Shown: piece after piece, positions 23,464 to 30,790 of the stretch
Position numbering within the stretch: position 1 is the stretch's first letter
How the letters are laid out: every line of letters begins with the position of its first letter
From: Myxococcota bacterium
Lineage (GTDB): Bacteria > Myxococcota_A > UBA796 > JAFGLY01
Assembly (NCBI GenBank): GCA_024276675.1
Contig: JAJRWT010000059.1
Location: 1-32,778, forward strand
Direction: 5' to 3'
DNA: 32,778 nucleotides
Notes under the pieces: generated by a model
Databases searched by the model: none
Seen by the model: the letters and a program-made list of their open reading frames with translations, nothing else
What the model was told of the DNA's origin: nothing
Position numbers and translations under genes: made by a program

Positions 23464-25533
23464 TCAGAAAGTTATGCCCATCCCACCTGTACCGCCGAAG
23501 ACGGGCATGATCCAGTTTTCGTTTGGGGTTCCCGAGTCCACCAGGTCCAGTTGAAGGCTCCTGGTGGTGGGGATGGAAGCCCCGGCGCGAAGGTCCACGT
23601 CGATGAAAGGTCTGACCCGTTCACCCGTCGTCCACAGGTGAAGCTCGTAGGCCCAGCCGGCGTGGATCGTGGGTTGCAGGGCGTGGGGAAGGTTGGTCCA
23701 GCCGAAACGGAAGGAAAGGCGAGGGCCGAAGCCCAGGGCGGCGTCTTTCAGGAAGACCACGCCTGCGCCCAGGTAAAGGTACCTGGAGAAGTCGCGTTCG
23801 TTGTAGACGAAGCTCACATCGCAGTTTTCGGTGTCGGATTCGCCGTCGTTGTCGGTGTCCAGGTACTGGCAGTCGGAAAGATCCGCCGTGCGGGCGGAAT
23901 CGTGGCCGGGGGTCTGGTAGTACTCGACCCAGCCGTCGGCATCGGTGGCCACGTTGTAGTTGAACTCGAAGCCCGCCAGCAGCACCAGGCGGTTGTAGTG
24001 TGCCCGGAGTTCCAGGCCCAGGGGCAGGGAAGCGGACTCGATGTCGGTATCGACCCGGGAGTCGGTGCTCACGCCGCCGATGCCCCATTCGTCGCTGATT
24101 TCGATGCTATCCACGGTGGTTTCGTCCACCTGATCGTTGATGGAGACGCTGGCTCCGTTGTAGAGCAGGCCTATGCTCCCCACGAGTGCGAAACGCACGG
24201 GGAAGTCGTCGGGGCCGCCGCCCACCAGGCTCAACGTGGCGGTCTTGCGGTCGTAGCGCCAGATCCATACCTTGTTGGGGTTGCCGTCCTGGGGTACGGC
24301 GATGTAGATCTCGGCTCCGGTGTGGAGCTTGGAATAGATGGACAGGTAGTCCAGGATGTCGCCGTCCAGGTCGGGCGAGCACTCGTTGGGGTGCAGGAAG
24401 AGCTGGTCGATGAAGTCGATGCCCACGCGCTTGCGGGCGTTCTGGACCACGGGGTAGTACTTGTCTTCCAGCTTGGTGGCCTCCAGCCGTTCCGACAGCC
24501 CATGCCCCGTGTCCAGGCGGCGCAGGTAGATGTCGGTTCGCCCGAGGAAAACAGGGACCTGGGCGTTTTCGTCAGGTTGAACCGGCAGCCCGTTGAAGAG
24601 GATTTCCCAGGTTTCCAGGAAGGTGTCGGGATCCCAGTCGTCGTCAAGCTCGAAATCCACCTTGATGGTGGGAAACGCTCCCCGCCCGAGCTGTTCCAGG
24701 TAGTAGCCGATGGTGGTGGTGAGTTCCTGGTCGGTGAGCCTGGACATGAGCGAGGGATCCTGCTGCGCCAGGACGGCGGCGTTGTACCAGTAGTAGTTGA
24801 CGGAAAAGGAGCCGATCTGTTCATAGAAGGGGGGCGCGGTGTGGTTCTGGTTGTCGGCGGCGCGACCGATCTGGGCGTAGAGCAGGAACAGTGGTTCCCG
24901 CAGCTCGGAGCGATCCACGAACCAGATATTTTCCACCAGCTTCACGAGTTCCTGTGCCTTCAAGCCCCACTCGTAGGGCTCCATGGCATTGAATGGTATG
25001 GAGGAGATCTCGTTCACGGTGGACATGACTTCGTCTATGTTCTGCTGGGGAACCTGGGCAGGCTGCATGGCGGGGATGACGGTCTTGTCCTTTACCTTGC
25101 GACCGTTCTGGTAGATGTCCACCTCGGGAAAGAACAGGGCGTCGGTTCGGTCGATGCGGCTTTTCACGTTGCGGCGCACGGTTTCGTCGGTGTAGTCGGT
25201 GCTGCTGTCTGGCCATCGCAAGACGATGACACGGGCCATCTTGTCTTTTCTGCGGCGTTCTTCTTCAGCCGCCTTTTCTTTTTCTTCTTCGGTGAGCTGT
25301 TCTTCCTCCTGTTCTTGAGATGATGATTTCTTCAAGGCGGAGTCGGAGAAGGGCGGGGCAGGGGAAGGCAGGGCCGCGTGGGCGGAAGACGCCAGGACCG
25401 CCAGCAGTACGATGGAAAAGAGCGCCCACAGGACCGGGGAGGAGCTGGTGGCGGCTCGTTTCGTGGCTCGTTTCGTGGCTCGTTTCGTGGCTTGCGTTGC
25501 TCTCGAGGTTCTGGAGGCTCTTGACAGGGACAT
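23464..25533 (-). CDS. large outer-membrane-type protein, unknown function
   Basis: The 689-residue protein has a Sec signal core VLWALFSIVLLAVLASSAHA after an unusually long, Lys/Arg-rich N-region containing ATKRATKRATKRA. The mature protein opens with an acidic coiled coil (EQEEEQLTEEEKEKAAEEERRRK, about 72-95) and a mixed alpha/beta middle (about 100-420). The C-terminal half is beta-rich and barrel-like (LRAHYNRLVLLAGFEFNYNV, LYLGAGVVFL, LSFRFGWTN), ending GGTGGMGITF with the terminal Phe typical of outer-membrane proteins. ATG 25533 has GGAGA 5 nt upstream. It is 21 nt after the kinase gene, so the two are probably co-transcribed and may interact in the periplasm. No family is recognised. 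Confidence 0.75.
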   Translation of the reverse strand: MSLSRASRTSRATQATKRATKRATKRAATSSSPVLWALFSIVLLAVLASSAHAALPSPAPPFSDSALKKSSSQEQEEEQLTEEEKEKAAEEERRRKDKMARVIVLRWPDSSTDYTDETVRRNVKSRIDRTDALFFPEVDIYQNGRKVKDKTVIPAMQPAQVPQQNIDEVMSTVNEISSIPFNAMEPYEWGLKAQELVKLVENIWFVDRSELREPLFLLYAQIGRAADNQNHTAPPFYEQIGSFSVNYYWYNAAVLAQQDPSLMSRLTDQELTTTIGYYLEQLGRGAFPTIKVDFELDDDWDPDTFLETWEILFNGLPVQPDENAQVPVFLGRTDIYLRRLDTGHGLSERLEATKLEDKYYPVVQNARKRVGIDFIDQLFLHPNECSPDLDGDILDYLSIYSKLHTGAEIYIAVPQDGNPNKVWIWRYDRKTATLSLVGGGPDDFPVRFALVGSIGLLYNGASVSINDQVDETTVDSIEISDEWGIGGVSTDSRVDTDIESASLPLGLELRAHYNRLVLLAGFEFNYNVATDADGWVEYYQTPGHDSARTADLSDCQYLDTDNDGESDTENCDVSFVYNERDFSRYLYLGAGVVFLKDAALGFGPRLSFRFGWTNLPHALQPTIHAGWAYELHLWTTGERVRPFIDVDLRAGASIPTTRSLQLDLVDSGTPNENWIMPVFGGTGGMGITF
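25454..25489. repeat. three tandem 12-bp repeats at an OMP N-terminus
   Basis: Three identical copies of gctcgtttcgtg (25454-25489) encode the TKRA repeats ahead of the signal peptide core on the minus strand. Copy changes keep frame and alter only the positive charge of the N-region. Confidence 0.9.
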
Positions 25534-25554
25534 CTGCTCTCCGGGAGACGTGGC

Positions 25555-27651
25555 TCACTTGCAGACTGCGGTGGAGCCCTGGATGCTACAGGAAAGGTTC
25601 ATTCCGCCGGAAACGGGGTGGAACTGGGCGGGTACTCCCTTGAAGTACATGGTACAGGATTCCTGGGGTACGTTGGCAATGCTGGCCTGCCTGGAAGAGA
25701 CGTTCCCCCGTTCTCGGAAGCCCCCGGGGCAGACCACCTCGATGGCATAGATTGGAGAATCATCGAGGATTTTGATGGATACCGAGGCCGGGTTGACGGG
25801 CTTGGACGTCGCGGTCTGGCCGGAGCTGGCGGAAGTGGTTTTCTTGGTGGTGGAAGAGGAGGAGGTGGTGGTGGCCCGCCGCCTGGGAGGGGGAGGGGGT
25901 TCGTCTTCGGCGGTGTCGTCCGGGATCAGGGCAGGGCTGGTCTCGTTGCTGGCCTGGCGGGTGGAAATGGTGCTGTGGTCTTGTCGGGGGTCGGTGGGGA
26001 GGTCGCCATCCGAGAAGGTGGGACGTAGCCACACCGCGGCCACGATGGCCGCTCCGGTGAGGAACATCATGGCAAGGATCACGGCGTAGACCCTGTTGGA
26101 CTGCACGCGGCCGCTGGCCTCTGCGGCCGGCGGTGGGGCCTTCGTACCCGCTTCCTGGAAGGGGCTTCCGGAGGCAGGCGCGGAGTCGCTGGCCACCGGC
26201 CCCCTGATGGCCGGGGGGGGAGATTTGGGGGGCGCAGGAGGTTGCCCGGCCATGGAAGGAGGTGCAGATGGTGGCGTTGCCGGGGAGGGCCGTGGCTTCG
26301 GGGCCTGGGCAACCTTGGGAGCGGGGATGGCGAAGAACTGGGTTGCGGATGGATCGTCGGCCGTGGAAGCGGGGCTGTCGGCGGATGTCAGGGGCACTAT
26401 GGGAAGCATGCCGGTTTCGTCGGGATGACGGGCTCCCACCACCTTTGGCTTGGATGATCTGCCGCTGGCAGGTGGGCATGGAGGAGGAGCCATGGCGGGC
26501 ACGGGGTGTTGGTCAATGCTGGGCGGGGCTGCCGATGGGGGTGTCTGGGGTGGCCGCCAGACCTGCCGCCTGCCCAACGGGGGGGACGATCCCCGGGCTT
26601 GTGGGCTTTCGCGGGCCTGTTGTTCCAGCTCCATGGAGCGCCGGAGGCGTTCTTCCATGGTCATGCGCCTGGCAGAACCCTGTTGCGTGGCAGAGGAGAT
26701 GGAAGGGAGATCTTCCAGTTGATGGATGGCTCCGAAGAAGAACTCGCAGAATTCCTGGAGGTAGGCTCCCCGGTCGCGGTATAGTTTTCGGCGCAGGTCC
26801 ACCATGAGTTCCTGGCCGGTCTGGTAGCGGTCCCGCGGCCGGGCTTGCAGGCAGCGTGCCAGCACCTTGCCCATGCTGGGGATCTTTCGTTCCAGCTCCC
26901 TGGTGATGGGTTCCAGGTGGGCGCGTTCGATGGCGTCGTAAATATCGGCGGTGGCGTTGGGCCCGGTATCCGGGGCGCCGTACACCGGCCGGTTCATGAG
27001 CATTTCGTAGGTGATGAGCCCCAGTGCGAAGATGTCGGTCCTGTGGTCCACCGCTTCGCCTCGCGCCTGTTCGGGCGCCATGTATATAGGCGTGCCCCTC
27101 ACGCGCCCTGGTTCCTCGCTGGCGAAATCCGTGTTGTCTACCCTGGCCAGCCCGAAGTCCAGGATCTTCACCTCGGCGGAAGGGCCGAGCATGATGTTTT
27201 CGGGCTTGAGATCACGGTGGACCAGGCGCAGGGCTTCGCCGTCGTCGCCGGGGGTGGTGTATGCCTGGTACAGGGCATCGGCTATTTCGCAGGCGATCTC
27301 CACGACGGCCTCGGTGAAGACCTGTTCGTGGGCCTCGATGCACTCGTCCAGAACCTGGCGCAGCGTGACTCCGTGGACCAGCTCCATGACCACGGCCCGT
27401 TCTTCTGGAATGTACTCGAAGACCCTGACTATTCCGCGGTGCTTCACCTGGTCCAGCAGGGCGAACTCGCGCAGGAGCTGCGTGGCGGATTCGGCGTTGC
27501 TCTGGCGGTTGAGCTTCTTGATTGCCACCAGGCGGCGCGTCCCGGCGGAAAGACCGCGCCCCGGAACCTGGCCGACCGCCATGAAGACTGTGCCGAAATG
27601 CCCTGCTCCAAGCTCTTTGATTATTTCATAGTTGCGGATCGAACCGGTCAC
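25555..27651 (-). CDS. transmembrane Ser/Thr protein kinase with periplasmic tail
   Basis: The 698-residue protein is a Hanks-type kinase. The Gly loop is LGAGHFGTVF, the ATP-binding Lys is K45 (VAIKK), the catalytic loop is VHRDLKPEN (D147), the DFG motif is at 165-167 and the APE motif at 192-194, so the kinase looks active. Residues 330-520 form a Pro/Ala/Ser-rich disordered linker. One TM helix (about 521-541, AVILAMMFLTGAAIVAAVW) leads to a periplasmic Thr/Ser/Pro tether and a compact beta domain of about 75 residues with four Cys, PEGA-like and probably disulfide-bonded. The start is GTG 27651, with GGAGG 4-5 nt upstream. FHA genes nearby are likely readers of its phosphothreonines; outer-membrane genes follow at 21 nt. 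Signal and substrates are unknown. Confidence 0.95.
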   Translation of the reverse strand: MTGSIRNYEIIKELGAGHFGTVFMAVGQVPGRGLSAGTRRLVAIKKLNRQSNAESATQLLREFALLDQVKHRGIVRVFEYIPEERAVVMELVHGVTLRQVLDECIEAHEQVFTEAVVEIACEIADALYQAYTTPGDDGEALRLVHRDLKPENIMLGPSAEVKILDFGLARVDNTDFASEEPGRVRGTPIYMAPEQARGEAVDHRTDIFALGLITYEMLMNRPVYGAPDTGPNATADIYDAIERAHLEPITRELERKIPSMGKVLARCLQARPRDRYQTGQELMVDLRRKLYRDRGAYLQEFCEFFFGAIHQLEDLPSISSATQQGSARRMTMEERLRRSMELEQQARESPQARGSSPPLGRRQVWRPPQTPPSAAPPSIDQHPVPAMAPPPCPPASGRSSKPKVVGARHPDETGMLPIVPLTSADSPASTADDPSATQFFAIPAPKVAQAPKPRPSPATPPSAPPSMAGQPPAPPKSPPPAIRGPVASDSAPASGSPFQEAGTKAPPPAAEASGRVQSNRVYAVILAMMFLTGAAIVAAVWLRPTFSDGDLPTDPRQDHSTISTRQASNETSPALIPDDTAEDEPPPPPRRRATTTSSSSTTKKTTSASSGQTATSKPVNPASVSIKILDDSPIYAIEVVCPGGFRERGNVSSRQASIANVPQESCTMYFKGVPAQFHPVSGGMNLSCSIQGSTAVCK

Positions 27652-27958
27652 TGATCCTCCGCGGTGGGTTGGGGCCTGGCTCGGGGAAAGGGCTCGCGCA
27701 AGAACGACTTCTGTTTGTGGACACCGCTCCATCCCGGCTGGCTGGGTTCATGGACGCTGGCGTATGCCGGAAATATCACGCTCCTTGTGCCTTGCCAGGC
27801 CTGCGACTCGACACCCTCGTCGCGACCTCGCTGTTCCTGCGGAAAGCCTAACCCGGGCACAAGGTCTGTGGCTTGTTCCCGGGAGATTTCATGTGGCCGG
27901 AAGCTCGGTTGTGAGCATTGGCAGACCGCTTTGCTCCGCGTCACGCCGCAACGTTGAA
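27652..27958. other. intergenic region inside the cluster
   Basis: These 307 bp separate the VWA gene from the kinase gene on the same strand. They contain the large hairpin at 27852-27883. They probably also hold a separate kinase promoter, though no clear -35/-10 pair is seen. No ORF with a ribosome site was found. Confidence 0.6.
27852..27883. terminator. strong hairpin between VWA and kinase genes
   Basis: CCCGGGCACAAG (27852-27863) and CTTGTTCCCGGG (27872-27883) form a 12-bp stem with one mismatch and an 8-nt loop. It lies about 75 nt past the VWA stop on the minus strand. There is no following U-tract. It may end or attenuate the FHA-VWA transcript before the kinase, or act as an operator. 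Confidence 0.55.
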
Positions 27959-29446
27959 TCAGCCCCCAGTGTTCACGTCGTTCCTGGAAGCAGGCGGCGT
28001 GGGAGGCTTGAGCCTACCAAGCAGCACCCGGCGAGAGTTGAAGATGGCGGGCGCGAGGAAACCAAGTACGAGAAGGAATCCCAGGAAGGGCATGACGGTG
28101 GTGGCCGAGTCGGCCAGGGGGCTTGGCTCGGTCCAGCCGTCGCCGGTGGGTTTGCCCGGGGGTGCATCCAGCCAGGCGGAAGGATGCAGAGTAACGGAGC
28201 TTTCGGCGGTGGCGAAGGCCATGAGGCGGATGCCGGTCTTGAAGGAGCGCCTCAGGTAGAAGGGATCCAGGCGGTATCGTAGCTCAAACCAACCGTAGCG
28301 CTTTGCCGCCGCCGAGCGGAAGGCCTGGCCCAATCCGCCCACGTCTTGCTTGACGTAGGAAACTCCACCTCCGGCCTTTGCGATCCATGCCAGGCTGGCG
28401 TTGTCGATACCGCGTTCTTCCAGGTTGCCGTCTATTGGGGTTCGCCGGTGAAGACGCCCGCAGAGATCTATCGCCCGTACCTTTTCGGGGTCGTCGGGAA
28501 GGGTGAAACGGGGCCTGAAGGGGCGGCCCAGTCCCACGGTGTAGACGCTGGGACGCTTGCGCAGCGCCACGTCGGAGCCTCTCACCGTTTCCAGGTGCTT
28601 CAGCAGTCGCCCCAGGCGGGGAGCGTTGTCGGCGCAGACGTCGTCGTGGCTGGTGTTGTTGAAGCCGTCGGTGAGAGCGATGATGGTGGGTGAGGCTTCG
28701 GATGTTTGCAGGAAACGGACTATTTCAGGTTCTTTTTCCAGGAGCGGGCCCGTGGCCGTTCGGATGGCCTCGTACAGGTTGGTGTAGCCGCTGCCGGGCT
28801 GGAGCCGTTCTTCCACGACGGTCTTGAATTCCCGCCTGGACTTGATGACCTCGATGCTGCCCCCCACGGGCAGGAGTTGGTCGCCCTGGAAGCTGAGCAG
28901 CAGCACTCCGGTGGGGGCATCGGGTGGGAAGAATGCGCTGAGAACGTCGTCTCCCAGCAATGCTCGCCTGACACGTTCGATTCGGGGATCCCGGCGGGGC
29001 AGGTTCATCGAGCCGGAGCCGTCTATGAGGAGTACGAAGAGCTGGGCCGAACGCTGCGGATCGTGGGGTACCAGGGTGTATTCCTGCTTGTTGCGCCCCA
29101 CCTGTATGATGGATCCCTGGTGCGAAACCTGCACGTGTTCCCTGCCCAGGGGCAGGGGCCAGGGCTCGCCATCCAGGAGAAGGCGGAAGGAGAGGTGTAC
29201 TTCGCCGTTGTTGCGGTTGATCCACGGGAGGCAGGCTGCTTGTTCCGCGGGCTCGTAACGAGCGCATTCTTCCGGGCTGGTGAAGATGTCCAGGGCCAGG
29301 TCCGTTCCCCTGGCCAGCTCCGGCTGGGAGATGCGCAGCGCGCTGCCGGGCACGTTCTGCAGTTCGCTGCCGCAAGCGGAGACCAACATCGCACACGCCG
29401 AGGCGAGCAACACGAGGGTGGTGATTGCGAGCGTGCGGCGACCCAA
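27959..29446 (-). CDS. VWA-domain lipoprotein with C-terminal TM helix
   Basis: The 495-residue protein has a lipoprotein signal (LVLLASACAMLVSAC, lipobox Cys at 25). A VWA domain spans about 137-350 with an intact MIDAS: LIDGSGSM (D142, S144, S146) and ALTDGFNN downstream. A conserved region around WIAKAGGGVSYVKQ follows. A C-terminal TM helix (VMPFLGFLLVLGFLAPAIF) leads to a basic tail. The double anchoring suggests an inner-membrane protein with a metal-dependent, ligand-binding VWA domain in the periplasm. The start is TTG 29446, with AGGAGG 7 nt upstream. That ribosome site lies inside the end of the FHA gene, whose stop is only 2 nt away, so translation is coupled. Role in the cluster is inferred as assembly or adhesion. 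Confidence 0.88.
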   Translation of the reverse strand: MGRRTLAITTLVLLASACAMLVSACGSELQNVPGSALRISQPELARGTDLALDIFTSPEECARYEPAEQAACLPWINRNNGEVHLSFRLLLDGEPWPLPLGREHVQVSHQGSIIQVGRNKQEYTLVPHDPQRSAQLFVLLIDGSGSMNLPRRDPRIERVRRALLGDDVLSAFFPPDAPTGVLLLSFQGDQLLPVGGSIEVIKSRREFKTVVEERLQPGSGYTNLYEAIRTATGPLLEKEPEIVRFLQTSEASPTIIALTDGFNNTSHDDVCADNAPRLGRLLKHLETVRGSDVALRKRPSVYTVGLGRPFRPRFTLPDDPEKVRAIDLCGRLHRRTPIDGNLEERGIDNASLAWIAKAGGGVSYVKQDVGGLGQAFRSAAAKRYGWFELRYRLDPFYLRRSFKTGIRLMAFATAESSVTLHPSAWLDAPPGKPTGDGWTEPSPLADSATTVMPFLGFLLVLGFLAPAIFNSRRVLLGRLKPPTPPASRNDVNTGG

Positions 29447-29448
29447 GA

Positions 29449-30537
29449 CTAGTCCTCCTGGCGGGGCAGCATGATCATCTCCAGGACGGTGGAGTTGGCC
29501 CCATCACCCAACACCAGGCGGTCGCCGGAGAGCAGTCTTGTTTCGAGCGGTGTCGGCTTCCCGGGATCGTAGCGCAGGTCCAGCCGCTCCAGGAATCTGT
29601 GCACCGTGGTGGGTTCCAGGGTGAGGCCCCTGGCGTGGTAGCGTTGATCCTGGTCCACCACTACCGATACGTGCAGCTCGCTGACCCCGGCGGAGGAGGG
29701 CAGGAACAGGTCGAGCCCCGTCGGGTAGTGGCCCACGAACCGTTCGGTGGGCGCACGATCCAGGGAGTCGATGGGCACGCGGTGCCCGAAGCGTTCCCGT
29801 GACAGCACCCTCAACCAGGCCGCGTAGAGTTCATCGGGGAGAGGCCACGCGAAGGCGCCGAACACGAAACCCCAGGTGATGGAAGCTCCCGCGCTGGCCA
29901 GGTAGAGATCCGTGCCGAAGACATAGGACAGCAGGTGCCACACCGATGCCGCCAACAAGCCCGCCGCCGCGCCCGCCGCCAGGTGGTAGTGGAGCCCCTT
30001 GAACTTGCGTACGACCGCCGGCCCTGTGGATGTGGCCAACCCCACCGTCACGAAGGCCCCGAGCCTGTAGCGCAGCGACACCAGCCCCGGATCTGCCACG
30101 TCGGCGGAGACGGCTTCCAGCAGGGCGCGGATTTCCGATGCAGAAGCCCCGTTTTCAAGCCCCGTCCTGAACATGCCCAGGTTTTCCGTGGCGAAAGAAA
30201 CCAGCGGGGCCAGGATCCCTGGTGCCAGGATGGCGGTCCACAGCCAGTAGGCCGCCAGGCCCAGGCCCGCGGAAATTGCGGCGCTGGACGTGGCCAGCAG
30301 CAGGTGCCCTGGAAGAGACCTGCGGCGGAGGCTGGATTCTCCGACCACCGAAGTCGTGCACACCACGGTACCCAAGGCGCACAGCATTACCGCGCCGTCC
30401 CACGCGGGAGGCCATGAAGGTCCCAGGGCCACAATCCAGCAGAGCAGCGCCCACCAGGCCAGCAGACCCGCTCCGGCGCAGAACAGGCCGACTACGATGT
30501 GCCGGTGCCAGGTATAGGGGATCAGTAAGATGTTCAT
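29449..30537 (-). CDS. polytopic membrane protein with cytoplasmic FHA domain
   Basis: The 362-residue protein has about six hydrophobic segments in residues 13-235 (for example GLFCAGAGLLAWWALLCWIVAL, AAGAAAGLLAASVWHLLSYVF), then a soluble C-terminal domain (about 255-362). That domain reads as FHA: RFVGHYPTGLDLFLP, then GVSELHVSVVVD with the canonical SxxH, and LLSGDRLVLGDG near the end. FHA domains bind phosphothreonine, and the kinase gene is in the same cluster. The ATG 30537 lacks a clear ribosome site. It is 2 nt upstream of, and coupled to, the VWA lipoprotein gene. Domain placement predicts a cytoplasmic reader attached to the inner membrane. Confidence 0.78.
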   Translation of the reverse strand: MNILLIPYTWHRHIVVGLFCAGAGLLAWWALLCWIVALGPSWPPAWDGAVMLCALGTVVCTTSVVGESSLRRRSLPGHLLLATSSAAISAGLGLAAYWLWTAILAPGILAPLVSFATENLGMFRTGLENGASASEIRALLEAVSADVADPGLVSLRYRLGAFVTVGLATSTGPAVVRKFKGLHYHLAAGAAAGLLAASVWHLLSYVFGTDLYLASAGASITWGFVFGAFAWPLPDELYAAWLRVLSRERFGHRVPIDSLDRAPTERFVGHYPTGLDLFLPSSAGVSELHVSVVVDQDQRYHARGLTLEPTTVHRFLERLDLRYDPGKPTPLETRLLSGDRLVLGDGANSTVLEMIMLPRQED

Positions 30538-30790
30538 GTGGGCACGGTGGCGCAGGTGGTGAATGTCCCTGTAGCCCGATCAGGGCTGTGCTTCACTGAT
30601 GGCGACCCTGTCATCCGCCAGCGCCAGCTCCCACAGGGTGCAGCTTCGCGGGTGGACTGCTGGCCGGGGGCCGGCTGTCTCCCAGCATATCCCGTCCGTC
30701 CAGGAACCCGGCTCCTCGGCGGCTCCGCTGTGTGAGGTTATTTTTGGATGTGTTCTTGGTTGACTCTCGTCTGGCTTCAAGGGAGTGGAA
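30538..30790. other. divergent intergenic region in the FHA cluster
   Basis: These 253 bp lie between the two divergent FHA genes and must contain both promoters. Small inverted repeats are visible (GCCC-GATCA-GGGC, and a GGCC/GGCC pair near CTGGCCGGGGGCCGGCTG). No confident sigma70 promoter was identified. Confidence 0.5.

Noticed and set aside
23305..25323. Plus-strand open frame of 672 codons
   Set aside because: It is antisense to the outer-membrane protein gene, has no ribosome site and a Val/Gly-rich composition typical of GC-rich shadows. The minus frame has a signal peptide, ribosome site and terminal Phe.
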